DNA of 64,000 bases, from contig JAJZRO010000003.1 of the NCBI GenBank assembly GCA_021802645.1, forward strand, positions 62,001 through 126,000, given 5' to 3'. Source of the DNA: Deltaproteobacteria bacterium. Lineage in GTDB: Bacteria; Desulfobacterota; Desulfobulbia; Desulfobulbales; Desulfurivibrionaceae. The notes under the pieces are model-generated. The model did not search any database. It had not been told where the DNA came from and worked only from the letters and a program-made list of their open reading frames with translations. Below are positions 44,366 through 52,900 of the stretch, piece after piece; the first letter of the stretch is position 1, and the number at the start of each line of letters is the position of its first letter. The translations under genes were made by a program, and so were the position numbers.

Positions 44366-44959
44366 TCACAACTCAACTCTGTCCTTGATTAGCTGGCAAG
44401 CAACTGCGACAACAATTAAAGAAAGAGTGAACATAAAGAGTGAGAATTTAAAAATTGCTGGGTCGATAGAGCTGGCTCCCTTCAATCTCCCCGAATACCA
44501 GGTGTCATAGTCAATCAGGATAGTTCCTCCACTCTCCTGAATATGCCAAAAGTGCTCGTACACGAAAGGTGGGCGAATATCGTACTGGATTTGGCTCCAA
44601 ACGGTTATGCGCTTTCCAAGTGCAGCCTTCAATGCATCTTCCTCTCGACCACCTCGTATCGCGCCCCAATAATATGCTTTTTCTCCGTTATCCTTCCGAA
44701 TAACAACCCGTGAGCCGTAAATATTCCGCGCCGGTTGCTTGGCCAAAAGCAACACGCCATCGGTTTTGTGCATCCCATCCAAACGATATATTGGAGTTAA
44801 AAGCTCTAGTCCTGACATAGCCATAGGAAATAGGGCCACAAGTGCTACGGCAACAAGAAACTTGGTCCATGTTTTTTGCATAGCACAAACGCCAAATATC
44901 TGCCAAAACCAAGTAGCCTTAAGGCGTTTTTGGATATTCTTCATAATGCGTAACAACAT
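44366..44959 (-). CDS. Low-GC orphan membrane protein
   Basis: 197 residues from the ATG at 44959, with GGAGG just before it. A hydrophobic segment after KTWTKF (about 32-50) and another near the C-terminus (FMFTLSLIVVAVACQL) suggest an N- and C-terminally anchored protein with a 110-residue external domain (NIYGSRVVIRKDNGEKAYYW, TVWSQIQYDIRPP). I do not recognise the family. Its base composition is clearly more AT-rich than the flanking core genes, which points to recent acquisition. Confidence 0.55.
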   Translation of the reverse strand: MLLRIMKNIQKRLKATWFWQIFGVCAMQKTWTKFLVAVALVALFPMAMSGLELLTPIYRLDGMHKTDGVLLLAKQPARNIYGSRVVIRKDNGEKAYYWGAIRGGREEDALKAALGKRITVWSQIQYDIRPPFVYEHFWHIQESGGTILIDYDTWYSGRLKGASSIDPAIFKFSLFMFTLSLIVVAVACQLIKDRVEL

Positions 44960-45036
44960 ACACCTCCGCGCTAAAAGATAACTTTTTAACACCATGGAGC
45001 AAACGAACTCTGTGCTGTCATCGAAAGCGTCCAGAG

Positions 45037-45136
45037 AAGTAGCACTTAATTGATAGGCTACTTAAGCACATTCATGACGTCAAGTGAAACCCCTCGTCTA
45101 CCTTTTCTTTTTTCGAAGAGAAAAAAGAGAAAAGGG
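45037..45136. repeat. Inverted repeats between orphan gene and tsaB
   Basis: AAGTAGC (45037-45043) is repeated inverted as GCTACTT (45057-45063). Further on, CCTTTTCTTTTTTC (45101-45114) is nearly mirrored by an A-rich complement ending AAAAGG by 45136. The second pair has long A/T tracts on both sides, so it could end transcripts from either direction. It marks the edge of the AT-rich accessory patch. Confidence 0.45.
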
Positions 45137-45145
45137 GCACCACAC

Positions 45146-45883
45146 TTAATATGCTGATCTAGGCGAGTGGGGTGATGACATGCCCAGTTGGAGTTCCGCG
45201 TCCGAGACGCGGACGTAAAGCGGGCCGGCGTCCGAAGGGAGGAACTCCTGGTTGCGGAATTTGGCAATGGCGAGTTGGCCTACGCTCGAGGCACGGGCAA
45301 AGAAGCGGGTAGGGTCGGCGAAGCGGGCGCGGTCACCGAGTTGTTCGACAAGAAGGTCGCGGTAGAGTTCCGCGCCACTGCCGAGGAGGAGGGTGGGTTC
45401 GCTGATCCGTTCTGCCAAGGCCGCGGGCGTGAGGGCCAGATAGTCGCTCTGGCGTTCCATGGCGCCGTCGTTGCCTTCGTGGTAGAAGGCGGCATAGACC
45501 TCCTTCTTGCGGGCGTCCACCAAGGCGCAGATTGGCATCCCTTGGCCTTTGCCCTGGCTGGCCAGGGCGTCCAGGCTCGGGATGCCGAGCAAGGGTTTGC
45601 CGGCCGCGAAGCTGAGCCCTTTGGCGGTCGCCAGGCCGATGCGCAGGCCGGTGAAGCTGCCGGGGCCGAGGCTTACGGCAATACCGTCGAGCTGCGGCCA
45701 GTCGATTTGGGCCTCGCGCAGTAGTCGGTCGATGGCCGGCAAAAGCTGCTGGGCGTGGCTCTGGCTTGCCTCGACCGCCAGTTCGGCCACACAGCGGGCC
45801 GGGGTGACCAGGGCCACACTGCCGATGGTGCCTGAGGTTTCAAGGGCCAGCAGCAGCGGGGTATGGGCGCTGTCGCCACCCAT
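45146..45883 (-). CDS. tsaB: tRNA threonylcarbamoyladenosine synthesis protein TsaB
   Basis: 245 residues from the ATG at 45883, giving LLLALETSGTIGSVAL, the expected N-terminus; an open frame extends upstream through rseP but is not coding there. SLGPGSFTGLRIGLATAKGL is the TsaB signature, and SHAQQLLPAID follows the family. TsaB, with TsaD and TsaE, makes t6A37 on ANN-decoding tRNAs. It starts five bases after the rseP stop and closes the uppS-cdsA-dxr-rseP-tsaB run. Confidence 0.93.
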   Translation of the reverse strand: MGGDSAHTPLLLALETSGTIGSVALVTPARCVAELAVEASQSHAQQLLPAIDRLLREAQIDWPQLDGIAVSLGPGSFTGLRIGLATAKGLSFAAGKPLLGIPSLDALASQGKGQGMPICALVDARKKEVYAAFYHEGNDGAMERQSDYLALTPAALAERISEPTLLLGSGAELYRDLLVEQLGDRARFADPTRFFARASSVGQLAIAKFRNQEFLPSDAGPLYVRVSDAELQLGMSSPHSPRSAY

Positions 45884-45888
45884 GGGCC

Positions 45889-46965
45889 TCAGCCGCGGCC
45901 GATGAGGCGCATGATGTCGTTGTAGAAGACAAAGAACATCAGCGAAATGATCAGCACCAGGCCGATCTGCTGGAGCAGTTCCCTGGTCTTCATGCTGAGT
46001 GGCCGGCGCATGATGCCCTCCACTGCAAAGAAGAGGAGGTGGCCGCCATCCAGGATCGGGATCGGAAAGAGATTGAGGATGCCGAGGTTGACGCTGAGTA
46101 ACCCCATGAAATAGGCGAGGTTCATCCAGCCTGCCTTCATCTGCTGGCCCGCGAGCTGGGCGATGAGGATGGGGCCGCCCAGTTCCGAGGCCGGCACCAC
46201 CTTCTGGATGATCTTGAGCAGGCTCAGCAGCGTGAGGTAGATGAGGTTCCAGGTCTGAGTGAAGCCCGCGACAAAGGCTGTGGCGAGCGAGACCTTCTCG
46301 AAGATCAGCTCCTCGGAGCGGGTGATGCCCAAAAGATAGCGTTCGCCCACCTTCTCGCCGAAGATGTTTTTTACTTCCTGCCGGGTCGGGGTGCCGGTGG
46401 TGGTGACGGTTTGGGCGCCGCGCTTGAGGATGAGCGTCACCGGCGCGCCGTTGCCGGCGCGGACCAACTCGGAGATCTGCTCCCATTCGGTGGTGGGCTT
46501 GCCGTTGATCGAAAGGACCACGTCGCCCACCATGATGCCCGCCTTGGCCGCCGGCGAATCCGCGGCAACCTGGCCGATCTTGGTGCCGGGGATGGGTTTG
46601 GGCAGGCCGACGCTGGCGTAGATCAGGAAGAAGAGCAGCACGGCGAAGAGGAGGTTGAAGCAGGGGCCGGCGGCCACGATGCAGAAGCGCTGCCAGAGTG
46701 GCTTGTCGTTGAAGGAGCGGCCCGCCTCGGCGGCGTCCACCTCGTCGTCGGGATTCTCGCCGTACATCTTCACATAGCCGCCCAGGGGGAAGGCGCTCAC
46801 CAGGTACTCGGTCTCGCCGATCTGCTTGCCGAAGAGCTTGGGCCCGAAGCCCAGTGAGAAGCGGAGCACCTTGACCCCGAAGAGCTTGGCAAAGAGAAAG
46901 TGGCCGAACTCGTGGACAAAGATGAGCAGGCCAAGGACGATAATGAAGGAGATGATCGCGTTCAT
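45889..46965 (-). CDS. rseP: Site-2 protease RseP
   Basis: 358 residues. The zinc-binding HEFGH lies at residues 18-22 in the first membrane helix and the second metal motif is PILDGGHLLFF near residue 315. One PDZ domain sits between (AAKAGIMVGDVVLSINGKP), where E. coli has two. RseP cuts membrane-bound anti-sigma factors and remnant signal peptides. It is 10 bases after dxr in the standard order dxr-rseP. Confidence 0.95.
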   Translation of the reverse strand: MNAIISFIIVLGLLIFVHEFGHFLFAKLFGVKVLRFSLGFGPKLFGKQIGETEYLVSAFPLGGYVKMYGENPDDEVDAAEAGRSFNDKPLWQRFCIVAAGPCFNLLFAVLLFFLIYASVGLPKPIPGTKIGQVAADSPAAKAGIMVGDVVLSINGKPTTEWEQISELVRAGNGAPVTLILKRGAQTVTTTGTPTRQEVKNIFGEKVGERYLLGITRSEELIFEKVSLATAFVAGFTQTWNLIYLTLLSLLKIIQKVVPASELGGPILIAQLAGQQMKAGWMNLAYFMGLLSVNLGILNLFPIPILDGGHLLFFAVEGIMRRPLSMKTRELLQQIGLVLIISLMFFVFYNDIMRLIGRG

Positions 46966-46975
46966 GAAGTCTCCG

Positions 46976-48202
46976 TTAGGGAGTAGGGGTTGACGAGGTT
47001 GCGTCGTTGTGCTCGCCGGCCAGCCGTTGCTGCATCTTGAGTTGCAGGGCCTCGACCACCGATTCGGCCTGCATGCGGGCGGCCAGATCGGCCTCCAGCA
47101 CGGCGGCGAGATTGGCCGCCTCTTTTCTCTCCAGCCGGTTGACCGATTCGGCCACCACCAAGGCGATCTCGGGGAAGCGAATCTTTTTGGCCAGGAAGGC
47201 CTCCACCGCCACCTCGTTGGCGGCGTTGAGGGCGGCGGGCAGGGTGCCGCCCCGTTTGCAGACCTGGTAGGCGAGTTGCAGGGCCGGGAAGCGGGTGAAA
47301 TCGGGCGGGCTGAATTGCAGGTCGTGGGCCTTGGCGAGGTTGAGGCGCGGCAGGCCGAGGCGCAGCCGCTCCGGGTGGGAAAGGGCGTAGACGATGGGGA
47401 TGCGCATGTCCGGGATACCGAGCTGCGCCACCACCGAGCCGTCGATGTACTCCACCAGGGAGTGCACGATGCTCTGCGGGTGGATAAGCACCTCGATGTT
47501 CTCCACCGGGATGTCGAAGAGCCAGCGCGCCTCGATTACCTCAAGTCCCTTGTTCATCAGGGTGGCGGAGTCGATGGAGATCTTGGCCCCCATGTCCCAG
47601 TTGGGATGGGCCAGGGCTTCGTCCGGCGTCACCCCCCACAGGGCGCGTTCGTTCTTGTTGCGGAAGGGACCGCCCGAGGCGGTGAGGATGAGGCGGCTGA
47701 CGTCTTCCCGGCGGCCCGCTTCCAGGGCCTGGGCAATGGCGCTGTGTTCGCTGTCGATGGGCAGCAGGCGGACCCGCTGGCGCGCCACCGCTGCCATGAC
47801 CAGATTGCCGGCCATGACCAGCGTTTCCTTGTTGGCCAGGGCGATATCCTTGCCCGCCTCGATGGCGGCCATGGTCGGGGTGAGCCCGGCGGCGCCGACG
47901 ATGGCCGAGACCACCGTATCCACCTCCGGCAGGGTGGCGATCGTTTCGTTGCCCGCGGCGCCAACCACGATGCGTTCGCCCCAGCCGGCCGGCAGGCTCT
48001 GCACCAGGTCGCCGGCCAGTTCCGGCGTGCTGATCGCGACCTTGACCGGGTTGAAGGCCTCGATCTGTTCGCGCAGGAGGGCGATGTTGGTGCCGGCGGC
48101 CAGGCCCATGATGCGGAAACGGCCGGGAAACTGCCGGACCACGTCGAGGACGTTGCGGCCAATGGAGCCGGTGGAGCCGAGCAGGGCGAGATGTTTGGTC
48201 AT
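46976..48202 (-). CDS. dxr: 1-deoxy-D-xylulose 5-phosphate reductoisomerase
   Basis: 408 residues from the ATG at 48202, preceded by a G-rich ribosome site. LALLGSTGSIGRNVLDVV is the NADPH-binding start, ALANKETLVMAG and PIDSEHSAI are active-site segments, and TLMNKGLEVIEARWLF is a metal and substrate region. It makes MEP in the non-mevalonate isoprenoid pathway and so feeds UppS two genes upstream. Length is normal. Confidence 0.97.
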   Translation of the reverse strand: MTKHLALLGSTGSIGRNVLDVVRQFPGRFRIMGLAAGTNIALLREQIEAFNPVKVAISTPELAGDLVQSLPAGWGERIVVGAAGNETIATLPEVDTVVSAIVGAAGLTPTMAAIEAGKDIALANKETLVMAGNLVMAAVARQRVRLLPIDSEHSAIAQALEAGRREDVSRLILTASGGPFRNKNERALWGVTPDEALAHPNWDMGAKISIDSATLMNKGLEVIEARWLFDIPVENIEVLIHPQSIVHSLVEYIDGSVVAQLGIPDMRIPIVYALSHPERLRLGLPRLNLAKAHDLQFSPPDFTRFPALQLAYQVCKRGGTLPAALNAANEVAVEAFLAKKIRFPEIALVVAESVNRLERKEAANLAAVLEADLAARMQAESVVEALQLKMQQRLAGEHNDATSSTPTP

Positions 48203-48215
48203 GGACCCCCCTTCC

Positions 48216-49037
48216 CTACAGCAGACCGAAGCGAAGCAGGTAGTAGAGCACCGGCGCGGCAAAGAGCATGGAGTCGGTCCGATCCAGGATGCCGCCGTGG
48301 CCGGGCAGCAGGGTGCCGGAGTCCTTGACTCCCATGGCGCGCTTGAGCACCGATTCGACCAGGTCGCCCACCGCCCCTACGCCGGCAAGGAGCAGGCCGG
48401 CGACGGCTGATTGCAGGAGGGTGGTGGCCGGCGAGAGCAGCAACGGCCTGGTCACGATGGCGGTGACCATTGCGAGCAGCATGCCGCCCACCAAGCCTTC
48501 TACGGTCTTGTTGGGGCTGATGGCCGGGCAGAGTTTGCGCCGGCCGAAATTCGAGCCGACATAGTAGGCGCCGGCATCGGCGGCCACGATGATGAGGGTG
48601 AGCAAGAGCACCCAGCGGTTGCCTTCCGGCAACAAGAAGAGCAGGGGCAGATGGGCAGCGCCGAAGCCGATATAGAAGGCGCCGAAGACGGCGCGGCTCA
48701 GAAAGGTGAAGGGCTCGGCCAACCGGCCGTAAGCACGGAGGGTGAGGAAGGTGAGGCAGCAGAAGGCCAGCACCAGGGCGCCGCTCACCATGGAGAGCTG
48801 GCCGAAGACAGCGGCCAAGAGCGGCAGGCACGCGCCGAGGATGAGGAAGGGGCGCAGCGCCTGCTCGGTCGCACCGGTCAGCGCCATGGCGCAGTATTCG
48901 TGGAGGGCGAGCAGGCCGAGGCCGCAGACCACCGTCCAGAAGAGCGAAGCCGGACCATAGAACAGCAGGCAGAACCAGCCGATGGCGATGGCCAACCCGG
49001 TCAGGAGTCGTTTCATGTCCGGTCCCGTTTGGCTCAT
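48216..49037 (-). CDS. cdsA: Phosphatidate cytidylyltransferase
   Basis: 273 residues from the ATG at 49037, which overlaps the uppS stop. There are about seven membrane helices, and the C-terminal CDS signature SVLKRAMGVKDSGTLLPGHG then GILDRTDS is complete. It makes CDP-diacylglycerol for phospholipid synthesis. Next gene: dxr, 13 bases later. Confidence 0.95.
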   Translation of the reverse strand: MSQTGPDMKRLLTGLAIAIGWFCLLFYGPASLFWTVVCGLGLLALHEYCAMALTGATEQALRPFLILGACLPLLAAVFGQLSMVSGALVLAFCCLTFLTLRAYGRLAEPFTFLSRAVFGAFYIGFGAAHLPLLFLLPEGNRWVLLLTLIIVAADAGAYYVGSNFGRRKLCPAISPNKTVEGLVGGMLLAMVTAIVTRPLLLSPATTLLQSAVAGLLLAGVGAVGDLVESVLKRAMGVKDSGTLLPGHGGILDRTDSMLFAAPVLYYLLRFGLL

Positions 49038-49774
49038 GCCGCCACCTGGGCGCCGGTCTTGCCGAAGCGCCGCTGGCGGCCCTGGAAATCGAGCAGAGCG
49101 GCGAGGAATTGCGGTTTGCGAAAGTCGGGCCACAGGATGGGGCTGAAGTGGAGTTCGCTGTAAGAGGTCTGCCAGGGGAGGAAATTGCTGAGGCGTGACT
49201 CGCCGCCGGTGCGGATGAGGAGGTCCGGGTCGGGGAGCCCCGCGGTATAGAGCTCTCCGCCGAAACGCTCCTCGGTGATATCGTCGGGCTTGAGGCTGCC
49301 GTTCAGGCATTGCTGCGCCAGCCTTTGGGCGGCGCGGACGATTTCACCGCGGCCGCCGTAACTCAAGGCCAGGTTGAGGATCAACCCGCGATTGGCGGCG
49401 GTCTGGTCGATGGCCTTGTGCAGCAGGGCCTGCACGTCTTTGGGTAGTCGGTCGATCTGGCCGCTGCAACGGAGGCGCACCCCTTTTTCGAGCATGAGGG
49501 TGAGCTGGCTTTCGAGATAGGCGCGCAGCAGGGTCATCAACGCCTGGACCTCCATGGCTGGCCGCCGCCAGTTTTCGGTGGAGAAGGCGTAGAGGGTCAG
49601 CACCTCGATGTTGAGCTCGCCGGCGGTCTCGACGATTTCCCGCACCGATTCCACCCCGGCCTTGTGGCCCATGGCGCGCGGTAGTCCGCGTTGTTCGGCC
49701 CAGCGGCCATTGCCATCCATGATGATGGCGACGTGGCGGGGCAACTTGCTGTGGTCGGGTCCGGCGGCTGGCAT
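49034..49774 (-). CDS. uppS: Isoprenyl transferase (undecaprenyl diphosphate synthase)
   Basis: 246 residues. HVAIIMDGNGRWAEQRGLPR holds the catalytic Asp and the pyrophosphate-binding residues, and FSTENWRRP, SYGGRGEIV and PDLLIRTGGESRLSNFL are the other conserved blocks. It makes the C55 lipid carrier for peptidoglycan and O-antigen. It is the first gene of its unit, following the terminator at 49803-49832. Confidence 0.96.
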   Translation of the reverse strand: MPAAGPDHSKLPRHVAIIMDGNGRWAEQRGLPRAMGHKAGVESVREIVETAGELNIEVLTLYAFSTENWRRPAMEVQALMTLLRAYLESQLTLMLEKGVRLRCSGQIDRLPKDVQALLHKAIDQTAANRGLILNLALSYGGRGEIVRAAQRLAQQCLNGSLKPDDITEERFGGELYTAGLPDPDLLIRTGGESRLSNFLPWQTSYSELHFSPILWPDFRKPQFLAALLDFQGRQRRFGKTGAQVAA

Positions 49775-49802
49775 GGTCAGTTGCGGTTCACGCGGCAGAA
49801 AT

Positions 49803-49832
49803 AAAAAAAGGATACCATGACGATATCCTTTT
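49803..49832 (-). terminator. Intrinsic terminator between frr and uppS
   Basis: AAAAGGATA (49806-49814) pairs with TATCCTTTT (49824-49832). On the minus strand seven T follow the stem, 45 bases after the frr stop, splitting the translation-factor genes from the uppS group. Confidence 0.88.
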
Positions 49833-49876
49833 GTGCACGGCTGGTTTGCTGCGGCGAGGTGAGGAGTATCATGAGG

Positions 49877-50431
49877 CTAGACCTCCATGACCTCCTTTTC
49901 CTTTTCCGCCATGATCTCGTCGATCTTCTTGATATGCTTGTCCGTGGCCTTCTGGGCCTCGTCCTGGAGCTTGAAAAATTCGTCTTCCGGCAGTTCCTTG
50001 TTGCCTTTCTGCTTCTTCAGGGCGTCGAGGGCATCGCGGCGGCAGTTGCGGATCGCCACCCGGTACTCCTCGCTGATCTTCTTCACCTGCTTGACCAGCT
50101 CCTTGCGGCGTTCCTCGGTGAGCTGCGGGATGGAGATGCGGATCACCTTGCCGTCGTTGGAAGGGTTGAGGCCGATGTCGGAGGCGAAGATCGCCTTCTC
50201 GATGGCGGCCAGCAGCTGGGTATCCCACGGCTGGATTACGATCATCCGGCTTTCCGGGATGGTGAGGTTGGCCACCTGGTTCAAGAGCATCGACGAGCCG
50301 TAGGCGGTGACCTTGATGCCGTCGAGCAGATTCAAGGAGGCGCGGCCGGTGCGGATTTTGGTCAGCTCGCGGCGGAAGGCCTCCATGCTGTGGTCCATCT
50401 TTTCGTTCATGGCGACAATGGTCGGATTCAT
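49877..50431 (-). CDS. frr: Ribosome recycling factor
   Basis: 184 residues. RTGRASLNLLDGIKVTAYGS and NDGKVIRISIPQLTEERRKE are the RRF signatures, and the long C-terminal helices are normal. With EF-G it splits post-termination ribosomes. It lies three bases after pyrH in the common order rpsB-tsf-pyrH-frr and ends at a terminator. Confidence 0.97.
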   Translation of the reverse strand: MNPTIVAMNEKMDHSMEAFRRELTKIRTGRASLNLLDGIKVTAYGSSMLLNQVANLTIPESRMIVIQPWDTQLLAAIEKAIFASDIGLNPSNDGKVIRISIPQLTEERRKELVKQVKKISEEYRVAIRNCRRDALDALKKQKGNKELPEDEFFKLQDEAQKATDKHIKKIDEIMAEKEKEVMEV

Positions 50432-50434
50432 CTG

Positions 50435-51151
50435 CTACCCCCTGATCAGTGTGCCGATGGCTTTGCCGCACACCGCCTTCTTCATGTTGCCCGGCTTGTT
50501 CATGTCGATGACCAGAATGGCCGTGTCGTTGTCCATGGCCAGCGAGATGGCGGCGGCATCCATCACCTTGAGGCGCCGCCGCAGAACCTCGCCGTAACTC
50601 AGGGTGTCGAATTTGACCGCATCCTTGTGCTTGAGCGGGTCCTTGTCGTAGACCCCATCCACCCGGGTCGCCTTGCAGATGAGATCGGCGTTGATCTCCA
50701 AGGCCCGCAGCATGGCGGCGGTATCGGTGGTGAAATAGGGGTTGCCGGTGCCGGCGCCGAAGATCACTACCCGGCCCTTCTTGAGGTGGTGGATCGCCTT
50801 CTGGCGGGAGAAGGATTCGCAGACCGTGAGCATCGGGATGGCGGAGAGCACCCGCGCCGGCACCTCGTGGCGCTCCAGGGCGTCGTGCAGGGCCAGGGCG
50901 TTGATCACCGTGGCCAGCATCCCCATGTTGTCGGCGGCGGCGCGGTCCATGCCGCTGGAGGCGCCGGAGACGCCACGGAAGATGTTGCCGGCGCCGATCA
51001 CCAGGGCGAGCTGAACATCAAGGGCGATCAGTTCCTTGATCTCTCTGGCCACGTAGTTGAGCACCTCGGTGCTGATGCCGAAGGCGGCGTCGCCCATCAG
51101 GGCTTCGCCGCTCAGCTTCAACAGCACCCGTTTGTACTTGCTCTTCGCCAT
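50435..51151 (-). CDS. pyrH: UMP kinase
   Basis: 238 residues. [13 protein letters not shown] is the ATP loop, [10 protein letters not shown] and [13 protein letters not shown] the phosphate-binding and UMP segments, and [12 protein letters not shown] is conserved. A bacterial hexameric enzyme, it makes UDP and is usually GTP-activated and UTP-inhibited. It lies 18 bases after tsf. Confidence 0.97.
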   Translation of the reverse strand: MAKSKYKRVLLKLSGEALMGDAAFGISTEVLNYVAREIKELIALDVQLALVIGAGNIFRGVSGASSGMDRAAADNMGMLATVINALALHDALERHEVPARVLSAIPMLTVCESFSRQKAIHHLKKGRVVIFGAGTGNPYFTTDTAAMLRALEINADLICKATRVDGVYDKDPLKHKDAVKFDTLSYGEVLRRRLKVMDAAAISLAMDNDTAILVIDMNKPGNMKKAVCGKAIGTLIRG

Positions 51152-51169
51152 GGCTGCCGTCTGCTCCGC

Positions 51170-51763
51170 TCAGGCGCCGACCTGGAAGCGGGCGAAGCGC
51201 TTGACGCTGATGTTCTCGCCCATCTTGGCGATGAGTTCGTTCAGCAGGTCCTGGATGGAGAGGTCCGGGTTTTTGACGAACTTCTGCTCCAGCAGGCAGT
51301 TTTCGGCATAGAACTTGTCCATCTTGCCGCCCACCATCTTCTCGGCGATGTTCTCCGGCTTGCCGGAGTCGATGGCCTGCTGCTTGTAGATGTTGCGCTC
51401 GCGCTCGATAAGATCGGCCGGCACGTCTTCGCGGCGGATGGAGACCGGGCTACTGGCCGCGATGTGCATGGCCACGTTTTTGGCGAACTCGACGAAGGCC
51501 GGGCTCTTGGCCACGAAGTCGGTCTCGCAGCCGACCTCGATCATGACGCCGAGCTTGCTGCCGGCGTGGATATAGGTCTCGATCACGCCTTCACTGGTGG
51601 CGCGGTCGGCCCGCTTCTTGGCCACGGCCAGACCCTTCTGCCGCAGCAGGTCCACCGCCTTTTCCATGTCGCCGTTGGTGTCGGCGAGCGCCTTCTTGCA
51701 ATCCATCATCCCCGCGTTGGTCTTGTCGCGGAGTTCTTTGACCATCTGGCTGGTTATCTGCAC
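51170..51763 (-). CDS. tsf: Elongation factor Ts, short form
   Basis: 197 residues. KELRDKTNAGMMDCKKAL is the N-terminal UBA-like module, and EVGCETDFVAKSPAFVEFAK the core exchange region with the TDFV motif. It has one dimerisation half only, like the 196-residue Thermus protein, and not the 280-residue enteric form. It recycles EF-Tu. A terminator separates it from rpsB upstream. Confidence 0.97.
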   Translation of the reverse strand: MQITSQMVKELRDKTNAGMMDCKKALADTNGDMEKAVDLLRQKGLAVAKKRADRATSEGVIETYIHAGSKLGVMIEVGCETDFVAKSPAFVEFAKNVAMHIAASSPVSIRREDVPADLIERERNIYKQQAIDSGKPENIAEKMVGGKMDKFYAENCLLEQKFVKNPDLSIQDLLNELIAKMGENISVKRFARFQVGA

Positions 51764-51796
51764 GGGAGGTACCTCGTTACGCTAAGGGTTCAACAT

Positions 51797-51846
51797 GAAA
51801 AAAGAAAAGCCAGGCGGGCTCGCGATCAGACGATCGGAGCCCGCCT
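51797..51846 (-). terminator. Terminator between rpsB and tsf
   Basis: AGGCGGGCTC (51812-51821) and GAGCCCGCCT (51837-51846) form a perfect 10-bp stem, followed on the minus strand by a T-rich stretch down to 51797. It starts 12 bases after the rpsB stop and would lower tsf expression relative to rpsB. Confidence 0.85.
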
Positions 51847-51858
51847 TGTGCCGGATCG

Positions 51859-52605
51859 TTATTCGGCAACGGCCTTCTCGGCGACTTCGTCCTTGTCGGC
51901 CGCGGCCTGACGCTGTTCGCCGTATTTGGTCCGGCCGGCGAGGACCGCATCGGCCATCTTCGAGGTGATGAGGCGGATCGACTTGATGGCGTCGTCGTTG
52001 CCGGGGATCAGGTAGTCGATGCCGTCCGGGTCGCAGTTGGTGTCGGCAATGGCGATGACCGGAATGCCGAGGCGGTTGGCCTCGTCCACCGCGATGTCTT
52101 CCCGCTTGGGATCGATGATGAAGAGCGCGTCCGGCAGGTTCTTCATGTTCTTGATGCCGCCGATGTTGCGCTCCAGCTTCTCGGCTTCCTTCTGCATGGT
52201 GAGGGCTTCCTTCTTCTTGTAGCGGCTAATGGTGCCGTCCTCTTCCATGGCCCGGTAGTGCTTCAGGCGCTCGACGCTCTTCTTGATGGTCTGGTGGTTA
52301 GTGAGCATGCCGCCCAGCCAGCGGTAATCGACGTAATACATGCCGCAGCGCGCCGCTTCGTCGCGGACGATCTCCTGGGCCTGGCGCTTGGTGCCGACAA
52401 AGAGAATGTTGCCGCCCTTGGTCGCGAGGCCCTCGACGAAATCATAGGCCTGGTTGAAGAGAGGCATGGTTTTGTCGAGGTTGATGATGTAGATGTTGTT
52501 GCGGGCGCCGAAGATGTAGGGTTTCATCTTCGGGTTCCAGCGGCGGGTCTGATGGCCGAAGTGCAGGCCGGCCTCCAGCATTTCCTGCATGGTGACGTGG
52601 GACAT
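51859..52605 (-). CDS. rpsB: 30S ribosomal protein S2
   Basis: 248 residues from the ATG at 52605, which has AAGGAG upstream and gives [20 protein letters not shown], the normal start; the open frame reaching 52743 is leader. [20 protein letters not shown] and [20 protein letters not shown] are S2 signatures. The C-terminus is alanine-rich. First gene of the rpsB-tsf-pyrH-frr unit. Confidence 0.97.
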   Translation of the reverse strand: MSHVTMQEMLEAGLHFGHQTRRWNPKMKPYIFGARNNIYIINLDKTMPLFNQAYDFVEGLATKGGNILFVGTKRQAQEIVRDEAARCGMYYVDYRWLGGMLTNHQTIKKSVERLKHYRAMEEDGTISRYKKKEALTMQKEAEKLERNIGGIKNMKNLPDALFIIDPKREDIAVDEANRLGIPVIAIADTNCDPDGIDYLIPGNDDAIKSIRLITSKMADAVLAGRTKYGEQRQAAADKDEVAEKAVAE

Positions 52606-52743
52606 GATGTGACTCCTTGTGAGTTTTGGTTGCGTCTTCGTTTCTGCTTGCGAAACGAAAACCCTCCATCCCGTTTCCCAACCCGGTTTCACCGGGCACC
52701 AGAGGGAGTGTGCATGGGATGTGCGACGTTGTAAAACCCGCAT
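52606..52743 (-). promoter_or_regulatory. Structured rpsB leader
   Basis: About 138 transcribed bases precede rpsB. TTCGTTTC (52637-52644) pairs with GAAACGAA (52652-52659) and CCCGGT (52682-52687) with ACCGGG (52691-52696). In E. coli S2 represses its own mRNA through leader structure; a similar role here is inference. Confidence 0.45.
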
Positions 52744-52772
52744 CTTTTACCACTCCTGCCACGATTTTGCAA
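52744..52772 (-). promoter_or_regulatory. Probable rpsB promoter
   Basis: On the minus strand TTGCAA (52767-52772), 17 bases and TAAAAG (52744-52749) give plausible sigma-70 boxes at the right distance for the structured leader. Confidence 0.5.
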
Positions 52773-52900
52773 GGGCACCGGCGACAAAAAGTGACGCTGT
52801 GGAGCGGCATGGGCGATTGCGGCGCGGGGTTTGAGAAAAATCTTGACGTGGCCTGGCAAAACAACCAAAGTGGGCTGACTGGGAGCCGATTGAGCTATTC

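Noticed and set aside
45146-46486. A single long frame joining tsaB with part of the rseP region
   Set aside because: The upstream part is out of frame with RseP, which itself is complete; TsaB begins normally at 45883.
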